This document shows, piece by piece, positions 36,555 to 46,511 of a DNA stretch of 64,000 bases. How positions within the stretch are numbered: position 1 is the stretch's first letter; the number at the start of each line of letters is the position of its first letter. Below the pieces are notes generated by a model. That model ran no database searches and was not told the origin of the DNA. It worked only from the letters and a program-made list of their open reading frames with translations. This DNA comes from CALVZT01 sp964368755 (GTDB lineage: Bacteria; Bacillota; Clostridia; Christensenellales; UBA1242). The DNA lies in assembly GCA_964368755.1 (NCBI GenBank), contig CAYJCR010000003.1, positions 1-64,000 on the forward strand, given 5' to 3'. The position numbers and the translations under genes were made by a program.

Positions 36555-37013
36555 TTATTTTCCTTCTTTTATTACGGTAACTGTACCGTCTTGTGATATC
36601 TCTATTATATCATCGCTAGTTGTATATTCCAAGAACTTTTTGCCCAATTTGTCGATTGCTATTATTGGACTGTTCTCCCAAACGCTTGCTAGCACTACTC
36701 CACTTGCAGCGAGAGAGTCTATGTCTTCGCTGAATAGCAATGCTGCTGGGTTGATCTTCATACTACATATTGTCTGTAAGACTAGACCTCCCGTTGTAGA
36801 GCCAATAGTCTGAGGTAGACACAATGCAATGCCTGTGAGATTCTTGCCGAATACATCTGGATTGTTTTGATCAGAACCTATTATTTGTTTAGCATTTTTT
36901 AACGCACTTTTTTGGAACGTAGCAAGAGTATTAACTCCGTTGTGAGAAACAATACATTTGCCTTTATACTCACCAGCTGTAATTACTCTACCTTTGAATA
37001 CTTTCTTTTCCAT
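36555..37013 (-). CDS. Aconitase X small (swivel, DUF126) subunit
   Basis: 152 aa. It matches the DUF126 swivel domain of aconitase X: an N-terminal KGRVITAGEYKGK strand, LCLPQTIGSTTGGLVLQ, and a closing IIEISQDGTVTVI. It partners the catalytic subunit encoded just upstream; the ATG directly follows that gene's stop. In the split form the two chains assemble into a dehydratase. AcnX enzymes act on cis-3-hydroxy-L-proline in bacteria or phosphomevalonate in archaea. Confidence 0.88.
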   Translation of the reverse strand: MEKKVFKGRVITAGEYKGKCIVSHNGVNTLATFQKSALKNAKQIIGSDQNNPDVFGKNLTGIALCLPQTIGSTTGGLVLQTICSMKINPAALLFSEDIDSLAASGVVLASVWENSPIIAIDKLGKKFLEYTTSDDIIEISQDGTVTVIKEGK

Positions 37014-38366
37014 CTATTTGCCCTCCATACATTTGCAAGTTGATTTGCCACAACCACAATTGCACTTTTTTGCAAAATCTGTAATTTTTTTGCTACCACA
37101 GATAAGTTCTGTTATCTCTGCATCGGTAAAATATCTACTCTTTGAATATGTTCGAAGTTTGTTAGAGTTGGTTATGATAGGCTTTTTACCAGCAATTGGA
37201 TTGTTGGTATACATAAGTGGACATATATTGGATAGTTTGATTCCAAAGCTTAGCAACTTGTTGTATTCTTGACTTGTCACAAACTTCTTAAGCACCTTTG
37301 GAGATGTTGTCATAATCGTTCTTATAACAACTTTTTTCTTACCACTCTTTTTTAGTCCCTCTTCTATACGAGAAGTCCAACTGAGCAATTGTTCATAAGA
37401 CAAATGTGGACAGCCAATAAAACATCTCTCAGGCTTTGCATTTGCATCCTTCCACATAATAGGATAACTTGCTTTGACTCTTTCTAGTTCAGCATCATCT
37501 ATTACATACTTAATAGCATCAGGTCTTATAAGATCCTTACCCAACTTCACTGCTTCTGGTGTGAGCTTGTCTATATGATATAGTCCAACAGCGCCGTTAG
37601 AAGCAGTAGCTGCACCGAAGTCTTTGAGATACGAACAAGTTTTTTCATCAAGCATATGTCCCAAGAACTTATCTAGTCCCTTGACATAAGGAACGGCCTC
37701 CATAACTTTGAGTCCAATAGCACTACCCAAGATCTGTGCCTCAGGAAGGCTAGTTGTCTTGACTTCTATAACATAACTTGCTTTACGCCCCTCATCGGTA
37801 AGTAGTCCAAAATATGGGACTTTGCCAATAATGCCACCAAAAAGATCTAACATGCCACTATTACGATTGCATCTTGCACCAAGGACAGAGTTGGCATATA
37901 CTACAGCCGAACTTTCTGCCCAAGACAAGACTTCGCCATACTTTGGAATGTTATCATTCTCAAGGAGATAACTAGTACAAGTGAAGGAGTCCGAATCTCT
38001 AAGTCCAACCTTACTCAATTGTTCTTCATATGCCTTCTGTTTAGAATACATTATCTTGCTGAATATGAGTTTGTCCAAAATCGAACACTTTACATTTTTA
38101 TAATCAATAGGTCTTGGGTCAAGTGTAAAAGGATGCTCGGTCTTAAGCCCTGCTCCTATTATCTCGTCCATGGTCTTGAATAATGGTTTCAAAAGTCCTA
38201 TCCCAAAAGAAGTTACAAGATGTCCATCATGAGATACAGGGACAAGTTTTTCTGCACCAAATATCTCTCCGAATTGAACAAGAGTCTTCATTATCTTGGC
38301 TTTGACCTCGCCTTCGCTTCCATTCAAGATATCTTTTTCTTGTTTGGTCAATTTCATCTTCGCCAT
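37014..38366 (-). CDS. Aconitase X large (catalytic, DUF521) subunit
   Basis: 450 aa. The aconitase X catalytic domain is clear: VSHDGHLVTSF, SVLGARCNRNSG, LLTDEGRKASYVIE, ATASNGAVGLYHID and ERCFIGCPHLSYEQL. A Cys-rich tail (CNCGCGKSTCKCMEGK) may bind metal and is unusual. Known members are dehydratases for cis-3-hydroxy-L-proline or phosphomevalonate; the substrate here is open. AGGAGG precedes the ATG, 9 nt after the flavoenzyme gene. The separate small subunit marks the split type. Confidence 0.88.
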   Translation of the reverse strand: MAKMKLTKQEKDILNGSEGEVKAKIMKTLVQFGEIFGAEKLVPVSHDGHLVTSFGIGLLKPLFKTMDEIIGAGLKTEHPFTLDPRPIDYKNVKCSILDKLIFSKIMYSKQKAYEEQLSKVGLRDSDSFTCTSYLLENDNIPKYGEVLSWAESSAVVYANSVLGARCNRNSGMLDLFGGIIGKVPYFGLLTDEGRKASYVIEVKTTSLPEAQILGSAIGLKVMEAVPYVKGLDKFLGHMLDEKTCSYLKDFGAATASNGAVGLYHIDKLTPEAVKLGKDLIRPDAIKYVIDDAELERVKASYPIMWKDANAKPERCFIGCPHLSYEQLLSWTSRIEEGLKKSGKKKVVIRTIMTTSPKVLKKFVTSQEYNKLLSFGIKLSNICPLMYTNNPIAGKKPIITNSNKLRTYSKSRYFTDAEITELICGSKKITDFAKKCNCGCGKSTCKCMEGK

Positions 38367-38375
38367 AACTACCTC

Positions 38376-40631
38376 CTATATGTTGCGTGCAGTTCTATAT
38401 GCACCTTTGACCGAACCGAACACTTTGCCTGGACGGAAACAATCTCCAACATTATATATCTCGCCTGCAACATTGTTCTTAACAAGGTCGTAGTATAAAG
38501 TATTATCTGATACAGTTCCTACTGCCATTAGTACAATATCTGCTGGAAGTTCAACTTCCTTGATATCTTTCTTTATCTTAGGGGCTAGTGGGTTGTTAAC
38601 GTTCTCTGGTAATATTGGTTGCCAAGTATTGTATGGATTAGGTACAGTCTTGGACACATTCTTACCAATAACCACACTATGCTCTCTGATCTCATTAGCC
38701 GAAGAGCAGTTGTGTGCTATGACACCCTTCTTCTCAAGATAGTGAAGGATATGTCCACGGTTGGCTGTACAGGAAGACGTCATAAGTGTTGGTAGCATCT
38801 CAACAATCTCAACATGCTTATTCAACTCATAAGCAAGCATATGTGCTGTCTCGCAACCACTATCTCCACCACCGATGATAACAATGTTCTTTGCCTTATC
38901 CACTATGGACTTATCTTTGAGAACATCTATTACGGTATGGACATTCTTATTGTCTATACCCTTGATAGGAACATTAACCATCTTAGTACCTGTTGCCACT
39001 ATGATACCATCATAATGCTTGGCTTTGAGTTGTTCTACGGTTGCTTCTTTGTTAAGATAAAGTTCAAATGCCTTATTTTTCTTACACTCGTCAATTACAT
39101 TCTCTAGATATTTAACATAATTGGCTACTTCATACTTAACCTTTGGTACACCAGCTGGTATTAGATTGCCACCAATTCTTGAACTTTTCTCATACAAGTC
39201 TACTGAATGTCCACGTTTGAGCAAAGTCTCTGCAGCTACTACGCCAGCAGGGCCAGCTCCAATGACTGCAATCTTCTTGGGGTCAATTGCTTTTGCTAAC
39301 ACTCCAAGCTCATCTTCAAAACCAGTTGTAGGACATACAGCACATTGTGGATGTCCACCTTCAACGAACTCTTTGATGCACGCTTCGTGACAGCCTATAC
39401 AAGGTCTGATATTCTCCACTTTGCCAGCATAGGCTTTGTTCGGCCAATCTGGGTCAGAAAGTAGTGGTCTTGCTAGCATTATCATATCGCACTTGTTGTC
39501 TCTAAGAGCTTTTTCTGCCAAATCTGGATATCCTAGTTTGCCAACTGCTACGATTGGCACTTCTTGCCCTGCATTGGACTTAATGTTATTGTCTGCAAAG
39601 TACTTCTTAGCAATCTCTGCAATATCGAGGAAACACCCCGATGGCATAGAAGCAGGTGGATGAGGCAACCACCAGTTGTCATAACAACCTAGGTCAACGT
39701 CAAACATATCTACGCCTGCACTAACAAGGTTCTTCATATATTCTAAGGTTTGTTCTATTGTTCTGCCATTGGTAAACTTACGAAGACTCTTGATATTCTT
39801 CATTTCTTCGCCATATGTCTCGTTGAGCATTAGCGATAAGTCTATTCTATACATTATAGGATAGTTAGCACCACAGCGTTTGCGAATCTCTTTGACCATA
39901 TCGATTCCAAAACGTTGGTAGTTAGAATATCTCCCCAACTTTCTTCTATTAAATGCAGGATTGGTAAGTTGCTCTATTAGATACCCCTCATGTCCATGAA
40001 GGTATACCCCATCTATTGTACAAGCCTTAGCATCGGCACTTGCTTGTCCAGTTTTCTTAATAATCTTCTTTATCTTGCAACCAGACAATCTCATACAAGG
40101 AATCTGTGGAATGTAATAATTTGGATTAGAAGATGCAGATACTGGAAGTTTGAGTTGTGTGATAAGGCATTGTGGATTGCCAACTCTACCAAGTCCAGCT
40201 GTAAGCTGAATAAATAGTTGAGATCCGTATGCGTGGATATTGTGTGCAAGATCTCTCCATCCAGCGAATACTGTACGGCTACGATCAATCCTTGGGAAGT
40301 ATGTGAGCTTGCCAAGTTCTGTTATAGAAGTATCTATGCCATGTGTAGTTGGGATAAGCCCAGTAGTTATGAGTCCTACTCCACCCTTAGCCCTTGCTTC
40401 GAAGTATGATAACATCTTCTGGTTAGGTCTACCTGTCTCATCACACATACATATATTGCCCATAGGTCCCATTACAAGTCTATTCTTAATGGTGAGTTTG
40501 TTGACTCTGATTGGAGAGAACATCTTTGTATAAGGATACAACTCCTTGGTCATCGTAGGAGTCTCAAACTTCCCATCAAACCAATCTCCAAAACTATTCT
40601 CAAGTTCAACCAACTTTTTGTCTACTTTCAT
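38376..40631 (-). CDS. Old-yellow-enzyme/2-enoate-reductase-type Fe-S flavoprotein
   Basis: 751 aa, three parts as in 2,4-dienoyl-CoA reductase, 2-enoate reductase and BaiCD/BaiH. An FMN TIM barrel (KMFSPIRVNKLTIKNRLVMGPM, then HGHEGYLIEQ). A 4Fe-4S cluster (CIGCHEAC and, 12 residues later, CAVC). An FAD/NAD(P) oxidoreductase (IGAGPAGVVAAE, IIGGGDSGCETA, VGDC near the end). It reduces activated C=C bonds using NAD(P)H or similar. AAAGGAGGG sits upstream of the ATG at 40631. First gene of the operon with both aconitase X subunits and yqeY; dehydration followed by reduction is a plausible pathway. Confidence 0.88.
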   Translation of the reverse strand: MKVDKKLVELENSFGDWFDGKFETPTMTKELYPYTKMFSPIRVNKLTIKNRLVMGPMGNICMCDETGRPNQKMLSYFEARAKGGVGLITTGLIPTTHGIDTSITELGKLTYFPRIDRSRTVFAGWRDLAHNIHAYGSQLFIQLTAGLGRVGNPQCLITQLKLPVSASSNPNYYIPQIPCMRLSGCKIKKIIKKTGQASADAKACTIDGVYLHGHEGYLIEQLTNPAFNRRKLGRYSNYQRFGIDMVKEIRKRCGANYPIMYRIDLSLMLNETYGEEMKNIKSLRKFTNGRTIEQTLEYMKNLVSAGVDMFDVDLGCYDNWWLPHPPASMPSGCFLDIAEIAKKYFADNNIKSNAGQEVPIVAVGKLGYPDLAEKALRDNKCDMIMLARPLLSDPDWPNKAYAGKVENIRPCIGCHEACIKEFVEGGHPQCAVCPTTGFEDELGVLAKAIDPKKIAVIGAGPAGVVAAETLLKRGHSVDLYEKSSRIGGNLIPAGVPKVKYEVANYVKYLENVIDECKKNKAFELYLNKEATVEQLKAKHYDGIIVATGTKMVNVPIKGIDNKNVHTVIDVLKDKSIVDKAKNIVIIGGGDSGCETAHMLAYELNKHVEIVEMLPTLMTSSCTANRGHILHYLEKKGVIAHNCSSANEIREHSVVIGKNVSKTVPNPYNTWQPILPENVNNPLAPKIKKDIKEVELPADIVLMAVGTVSDNTLYYDLVKNNVAGEIYNVGDCFRPGKVFGSVKGAYRTARNI

Positions 40632-40731
40632 TATTTGCCACCCTCCTTTGCTATTCTGCCCCAATTTTAACATTTTTTTACTAACAAGTAAAACGATTGA
40701 ACAAAAAAGCAAAGCTTACTAGAAGCCTTGC

Positions 40732-43700
40732 TTATATTTTTGATATTCTTTTGAACCTTATAATTCTATATGTGATATATGCACCTGCTATTAATAACAC
40801 TCCTCCAACGGAGAGTAAAACTATCAAAAGCACATTAACGGGTTTTTTGATTGTCAACACAAACTCTTGAGTTGAAGCCAAGTTGCCATCGCTGTCTTCG
40901 TATGCGACATATATCTTATATGTGCCTGGTTTGTTGACATCAACTGTATCTCCGGAGATTGCTATCTTATTGTTAGTTCCGAAGCCTTGACTTATAGTTC
41001 CATCTTCTGTATCTGATATAGAGTATATGAAGTCATATATATTGAACTCTTGTCCCTTAACAATAGATGTGCTTGGAGCAATAAGGGTAATGACTGGCTT
41101 GTCGCCTTTTTTTACAACAAAAGTAATTGTCGTATCTGTGATAGGTACTGCATTGCCTTTGGAGTCTTTGAACAAGTATGTAACTACATACTCACCAACA
41201 GTATTAAGATCAACCGTACCAGTTATGACAGGCGTAATAGCTCCATCTATCGCATCAACCCCTGTGAAGTATGCAGTCAAGTCAAAACTACTATATTCTC
41301 TCTCTGTCAAGAAAGTTGTAGGAAGGGCCGTGTTACATATTACCACCGGAGACACATCATCTACTATTGAGATAGTAACAGTAGCCGTTGTGCTTGTATC
41401 ACCCTCGATGTCTTGGACATAATATTGTACCTTACCGACACCAATATATACTTGACTAGGAGTAACTACTAATGCATCCGTTTGTGGATCAATGATCACC
41501 GTTGCTGGTATCTCAACATCGCCCAAAGTATAGATCTTCGCTGGTGCCAACTTGTATATAAAATCTTCGTTGTCTGCATCTGCGCCACTTAACGTAACGC
41601 GAATTGGCTCTGCATAACTTTTGGATACATTTATATTGCTAGCAGTAGGGACCGTATTGGTAGCTGATACAACAAGAACTTTTTCTTGTGAATTGTATTT
41701 GCCGTCTGATACCCAATACTTTATCCTATATTCGCCTGATTTGTATATTATTAGGTTGCCATCAATAATCCTTGCATCTGTGTTAGCTGTTGTAGAAACA
41801 AAACCGTATTGAACGTCAGCAGTTGTTAGAGTAACGGCCGGATTATTATCAGAAACACTTTGTACAAACGATATTAGATTGACTGGGGTATTCTTCCTAG
41901 CAACATAGCTTGTGTTGTTCAATGTGAGAACCGGAGGAACGGTATCGACATATTCTAAAAATCTTATTGATAAATCTCTTCTTGTTGACTCCTCTATACC
42001 ATCATCGACCCAATATGTGATTGTAACAGATCCGTATTGATTAGGCTTGTTTGTGATAGTGACATTACAAGTACCACCTGCAACTTCTTGTTGGATATTC
42101 ACGATATTGCTAGGTGTTGCTGTCACATGATATGTTAATATGTCGCCATCACTATCCGTTGCTGAGAATGAACTTGTAGCAGCTGCTTCATACTCGTACT
42201 GATTATTCATTGTCATTGCAGTAGTAACGGGCTTGTTATTATTGATACTAAAAGCTACGCTTTTGGAAGTACTATTTCCAACAGAATTGGTTACAATTAT
42301 ATTGAGAACATAATTTCCAATTCCACCATTATACTGAGATATCCACTCAGAATAAGCAATTGTTTGTGCGTTCGCAGTTACAGTAAACACTGCACTACTT
42401 TCTTCGATACTGCCATCTACTGCATCAGAAGCAGATACAAATACGGATTCTTTCCATTCAGTGATTGTGGCAGCTAGTACAGTTTTGTCAAAAGCTCGTG
42501 TCTGTTCGTTGACAGTAAGAGTAGGATTCCCAGAATAAACACACCTAAGTTGTACATTTATATTTGCAATAATACTCTCCCCATTGTACAAGTAACCTGT
42601 ATTGGCTGATATCCCCACAACTATTACATCAGCATTGGCTGTATAGCTTGGGACAATTCTCAATGTGTATACAGAACCATTCTTTGTCAAATATTTATGT
42701 CCCGAACCTGATGTATATGAACACGTGATCTTATCAGTATCTAACTCAATTATTTGATTGTGCTCGTTCTCTAGGACAAAATACATGCTTGTCTGTCCAC
42801 CATATGGGACATCTGCAAGAGTAATAGGAGCAACTCTACTTGTAATATTGCCATCAGCATCAGTTTGTCTAACATTGAGTTGTGTATAATCAGAATCTAC
42901 ATATATTTTGAGTTGTGTCTCGCCTATTGCCGCACTTCGATATGTTTCTGGAATGTTATCTTCATCAACATCGTCCATTACATAGCCATCAGTATTTTTG
43001 AGAAGATATTGGATATCAGTGGATATACTTACCCAGACTATAGAGCCTTCGAATTGAAGTTCTGCTGTCGACACAAAAGCATCTAAGTCATATGGCGTCG
43101 TTATTGCAGTAGGAGTATTACTTTCGCCAAGATACATGAATTCTCCTGCATAATCTTTGAGGTCAATGTTGACATAACTCAAAACAAAATCATAGAAAGT
43201 ATCATTGCTGACCATAGCCTTTGCTTTAGCTCTACTCAAATGAATTGTGTTCCCTGATATAGTTGGTGTAGAGGTTATTATCTCACTTGTGTAAGTTGAC
43301 TGTTGGAAGGCAAGCACTGGACTCTCATAATCCCTTGGAGGCTCTGGTGGCACGCTGTCATCATAAACATAAGTTACTGTTGAATACGTAGTGTATGTAT
43401 TCAATTCGTCTGTAAAAACTATTCTTATATACAATACTATTGATCCAACAAAATCTTTGTCTACATTGAAGACCAGACTGGTGTCGTTATAAATAATACG
43501 ATTTCCTGGAGACTCTTCTATCTCTAAGAAAGGATCAACAACTGGATCTTGACTACTTACAACTGTAATATCGCTAACATCAGTCACAGATTGATAATAA
43601 AATGTAGTTCCTTCGACCATCATTGATTGTGTTGAACAAGCAATCTCAGTTACAGGCTCTGTTACCCCATCAACTAGACTCCAAGTGTATTCGTTACCAC

Positions 43701-43896
43701 CATCGTCTTCTATGATGCTAGATATCTCTAACAATCCCCCCAAGTCTTCTTCAACATCGTATGTGCTGATTGTCTCACTATATGTCGATTTAACCGAAGG
43801 AGAGCCTGCATATGCAAAATCAGTGTTGGCAAAAGCAATCCATCCAACACTGAAAGCAATCAATGATATTATTAATCCATAAAGTATTTTTTTCAT
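40732..43896 (-). CDS. Large surface protein with Ig-like/DUF5011 repeats and C-terminal TM
   Basis: 1,054 aa. It has an N-terminal signal (KKILYGLIISLIAFSVGWIAFA), then many beta-sandwich repeats of cadherin/Ig-like style (NKPVTTAMTMN, DSDGDILTYHVT). DUF5011-like units near the end contain DAIDGAI, VDLNTVGEYVVTYLFKDSKGN and VNKPGTYKIYVAYEDSDGN. A single helix (VLLIVLLSVGGVLLIAGAYI) and a short basic tail close it; there is no LPXTG. It probably stands on the cell surface, anchored by its membrane helix. AGGATAACGG precedes the ATG. Monocistronic. Confidence 0.8.
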   Translation of the reverse strand: MKKILYGLIISLIAFSVGWIAFANTDFAYAGSPSVKSTYSETISTYDVEEDLGGLLEISSIIEDDGGNEYTWSLVDGVTEPVTEIACSTQSMMVEGTTFYYQSVTDVSDITVVSSQDPVVDPFLEIEESPGNRIIYNDTSLVFNVDKDFVGSIVLYIRIVFTDELNTYTTYSTVTYVYDDSVPPEPPRDYESPVLAFQQSTYTSEIITSTPTISGNTIHLSRAKAKAMVSNDTFYDFVLSYVNIDLKDYAGEFMYLGESNTPTAITTPYDLDAFVSTAELQFEGSIVWVSISTDIQYLLKNTDGYVMDDVDEDNIPETYRSAAIGETQLKIYVDSDYTQLNVRQTDADGNITSRVAPITLADVPYGGQTSMYFVLENEHNQIIELDTDKITCSYTSGSGHKYLTKNGSVYTLRIVPSYTANADVIVVGISANTGYLYNGESIIANINVQLRCVYSGNPTLTVNEQTRAFDKTVLAATITEWKESVFVSASDAVDGSIEESSAVFTVTANAQTIAYSEWISQYNGGIGNYVLNIIVTNSVGNSTSKSVAFSINNNKPVTTAMTMNNQYEYEAAATSSFSATDSDGDILTYHVTATPSNIVNIQQEVAGGTCNVTITNKPNQYGSVTITYWVDDGIEESTRRDLSIRFLEYVDTVPPVLTLNNTSYVARKNTPVNLISFVQSVSDNNPAVTLTTADVQYGFVSTTANTDARIIDGNLIIYKSGEYRIKYWVSDGKYNSQEKVLVVSATNTVPTASNINVSKSYAEPIRVTLSGADADNEDFIYKLAPAKIYTLGDVEIPATVIIDPQTDALVVTPSQVYIGVGKVQYYVQDIEGDTSTTATVTISIVDDVSPVVICNTALPTTFLTEREYSSFDLTAYFTGVDAIDGAITPVITGTVDLNTVGEYVVTYLFKDSKGNAVPITDTTITFVVKKGDKPVITLIAPSTSIVKGQEFNIYDFIYSISDTEDGTISQGFGTNNKIAISGDTVDVNKPGTYKIYVAYEDSDGNLASTQEFVLTIKKPVNVLLIVLLSVGGVLLIAGAYITYRIIRFKRISKI

Positions 43897-44035
43897 CCGT
43901 TATCCTATAAGAAAACTCTCTAGTTGACTTGTAAATGTTCTAAATAATAGTTTACGTTTTGTATAAGATATGTATACCTTTTTTATTTTTTTTTGTCAAC
44001 TTAACTGTGTAACAAAAATATATTAGTGTATTTAT

Positions 44036-44064
44036 TTGCAAAAAACTTAATTTGTTGCTAAACT
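44036..44064 (+). promoter_or_regulatory. Leaderless-type promoter of the RNHCP operon
   Basis: TTGCAA (44036-44041), 17 bp, TAAACT (44059-44064), then 6 nt to the ATG at 44071. Confidence 0.6.
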
Positions 44065-44070
44065 TGTTCT

Positions 44071-44385
44071 ATGGAAAATACTCGTAGGTTTCAAAAAAAT
44101 GATGATGGTTTCGTATGTTCTCATTGCGGGAGACAAGTACATTCGTTGGGATATACAAGCAGGGATCATTGTCCATATTGCTTATACAGCCTTCACGTAG
44201 ACATTTTTCCAGGAGATAGGGCGAATGACTGTTGTGGATTACTTGAACCTATAGGCCTTGATACGAACAAAAAAGGTTATCAAATTGTTTATAAATGTCA
44301 GACTTGTGGCAAGATAGTAAAAAATATCACAGCTCAAGATGATAACAAAAAAGAAATTATACGGATATCTACACTTGTTTGGTAA
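44071..44385 (+). CDS. RNHCP-domain zinc protein
   Basis: 104 aa. It matches the RNHCP domain: FVCSHCG (two Cys), then RDHCPYCLYSLHVDIFPGDR in place of RNHCP-x-C, CCGLLEPIG and a second Cys pair CQTCGKIVKNITAQDD. Two zinc ribbons are likely. The family is found in RNA-related and unrelated proteins and has no firm function. No SD; the ATG is 6 nt after the -10 box. First gene of an operon with a lipoprotein and a nucleotidyltransferase. Confidence 0.8.
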   Translation: MENTRRFQKNDDGFVCSHCGRQVHSLGYTSRDHCPYCLYSLHVDIFPGDRANDCCGLLEPIGLDTNKKGYQIVYKCQTCGKIVKNITAQDDNKKEIIRISTLVW

Positions 44386-44404
44386 AAAATAAAGGAATGG
44401 TGTT

Positions 44405-45688
44405 ATGAAAAAATATATAGTGGGATTACTATCAATATGTTTTTGTTGCTTGGCATTTTTGAGTGGCTGTGGAGAGAAATCATTTGATGACATTGATTAT
44501 CAATCTTCAGACATTACTATTGCTCAGTTGATAGCGAGTTATAATCAAGCATCTTCGCTCAATAGCAATCTAAATGCTATGCACATCTCTCAAGAGTCTA
44601 TCGTTAACTATTTAGGGTTAGCAGAAGATGGCAGTGTGGCCGTTATCAACAACAGTGTCAATACGGATTATAAATACAAAACCGACAGCTTGCGTATGAC
44701 ACTTCTTTCGTCTACAACAATCAACGACAGCACAATTAAGACTTTGTATCGAAATAACAAATATGCTTCATATACTGGAGATGCTCCTTCTGTAGGATCC
44801 ATAACTCCAGACACTTCAACAACCGAATCAAGAGTTCAACAAGTATCTGCTATGCTCAACCTTGACATGCAAGGACTCAATGCTACAAGTATTATGACAA
44901 AAACTTTTAAGAATACAACATATTACAAAGCAGTATTTGATTTGAGTAGTGTTAACTCAAACATAGCACTCAAACAACAGCTTGTATCAGATCACGCGGG
45001 TCAACAAGTTGAATATGAGGAATTGAAAACTCTTATAGAAAAAAGCTATGACATAATTGGTTCTTCATCAACTCAATCTGTCATAACTCCACCAGCGCAA
45101 AAAGTTAAATATGTGTACTTCGGAGATGGAATGTGCAAAGTATCCCTACTAGGTTCGGACCACAGCTCATTCCCATACACAGCAGATTATTATGCCGTAT
45201 GTTCTACAGTTGCAATGCAAGAATTGATCGGTGCAATATGCGAGCAAAATAACAAAAATATTGGATCTGATAACCTTCAGATAGGCATTGTTACGAAGAA
45301 CAAAGTCAACGAATCTAACAGCCTTCTCAAAGGCAAGAAACTCAGCAACTTCACAATAACTACTAGTGGAATATCAGACCCTGCCGATATCGTATCGAAC
45401 GAATATCTTGCATATTATAGATCAACTAGTTCAGATGCTGTCAATTGGTACAATGCTTTCTATCAGAACAACGAGACCTTTGTGTCAAGTTATGTCTTTG
45501 AGTTCGGTATCAACGCCAATGGCTATATTGTAATGACAAGGACACAATACCTTCTTCAAAGATTGACTGGCAATACTGAAGATGCACAACGAGAGAATTA
45601 TTATTCGAGCAAGGTAACAAATATTCTTAACAACTACGCAGGAGACTTCACTATATTGTCTGACGCAACAATATATGACAATTTTTAA
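44405..45688 (+). CDS. Lipoprotein of unknown function
   Basis: 427 aa. Lipoprotein signal with lipobox LSGC (Cys22). The rest is a Ser/Asn/Thr-rich extracytoplasmic domain without a family match by eye; conserved-looking blocks include YKAVFDLSSVNSNIAL and FEFGINANGYIVMTRTQYL. AAGGA before the ATG. It lies between the RNHCP gene and a sugar nucleotidyltransferase gene (24-nt gap). Confidence 0.65.
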   Translation: MKKYIVGLLSICFCCLAFLSGCGEKSFDDIDYQSSDITIAQLIASYNQASSLNSNLNAMHISQESIVNYLGLAEDGSVAVINNSVNTDYKYKTDSLRMTLLSSTTINDSTIKTLYRNNKYASYTGDAPSVGSITPDTSTTESRVQQVSAMLNLDMQGLNATSIMTKTFKNTTYYKAVFDLSSVNSNIALKQQLVSDHAGQQVEYEELKTLIEKSYDIIGSSSTQSVITPPAQKVKYVYFGDGMCKVSLLGSDHSSFPYTADYYAVCSTVAMQELIGAICEQNNKNIGSDNLQIGIVTKNKVNESNSLLKGKKLSNFTITTSGISDPADIVSNEYLAYYRSTSSDAVNWYNAFYQNNETFVSSYVFEFGINANGYIVMTRTQYLLQRLTGNTEDAQRENYYSSKVTNILNNYAGDFTILSDATIYDNF

Positions 45689-45712
45689 TATCAAGTACAA
45701 TTAGGAGAAATT

Positions 45713-46459
45713 ATGAAAGTAATAATACTATGCGCAGGGTATGCTGTTAGGCTATATCCTCTTACAATCAACACCCCAAAATCACTGTTGCCTATAGGTG
45801 GCAAATCAATGCTCGATAGGCAAATGGAAGAGTTAGAAACATTTGCTCGTGACATCGACGAAGTAGTCGTTGTTAGCAACGATGTCTTCTACAATAAGTT
45901 CTCTGAATGGGCGAAGGGTTATAAAGGCTCACTTAAGATTTCTGTACTCAATGATGGAACATACAGTAACGAGACAAGACTCGGTGCTATCGGAGACACG
46001 CAGTTTGCTATTGATCAGAAGAAGATTGATGACGAGATACTTCTTATGGTATCTGACAACTACTTTACGTTCAAACTAAAAGATTATTATGATTATTACA
46101 GGGCTATTGGTACAGATACTGTTCTTGGAACCAAGTTTGACGACCTTGAATACTTAGGCAAGAACTTTGGTGTCGCAGTTGTCGACAAAGACGGTATTGT
46201 AACCAAAATGGTAGAGAAACCTGGACCTAATCCACCAAGTAATATTGGAGTGTATGCTTTCTACTTTTACTCCAAAGACACAACAAGGCTTATACGCAAA
46301 TACCTTGATGAAGGCAATAACAAAGACGCTCCTGGTAACTTCGCAAGTTGGCTAGCTACAAGAAAACCTGTGCACTTATATCAATTCGCTGGCAAAGCCG
46401 TTGATATTGGCACTCTAGATGCTTATCATAAGCTTGACAAAGAGCTTAGCAAGAAGTAA
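45713..46459 (+). CDS. Sugar-phosphate nucleotidyltransferase
   Basis: 248 aa, the single-domain NTP_transferase plan of RmlA/MobA-like enzymes. The N-terminal CAGYAVRLYPLT (the usual G-x-G-x-R loop in a variant form) with PKSLLPIGGK binds the nucleotide. LMVSDNYF holds the metal Asp and VEKPGPNPPSNIGVY is the sugar loop. It should join NTP and a sugar or polyol phosphate. There is no C-terminal acyltransferase. The exact sugar is unknown. Last gene of the RNHCP operon, after AGGAG. Confidence 0.82.
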   Translation: MKVIILCAGYAVRLYPLTINTPKSLLPIGGKSMLDRQMEELETFARDIDEVVVVSNDVFYNKFSEWAKGYKGSLKISVLNDGTYSNETRLGAIGDTQFAIDQKKIDDEILLMVSDNYFTFKLKDYYDYYRAIGTDTVLGTKFDDLEYLGKNFGVAVVDKDGIVTKMVEKPGPNPPSNIGVYAFYFYSKDTTRLIRKYLDEGNNKDAPGNFASWLATRKPVHLYQFAGKAVDIGTLDAYHKLDKELSKK

Positions 46460-46470
46460 TTATAACTGCT

Positions 46471-46509
46471 CAAAAAAAAGACCTTAGCAATATGCTAGGG
46501 TCTTGTTTT
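46471..46509. terminator. Bidirectional terminator
   Basis: 12-bp hairpin (46478-46489 with 46493-46504, loop ATA, one G-T pair), A run left and T run right, between converging operons. Confidence 0.85.
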
Positions 46510-46511
46510 AT

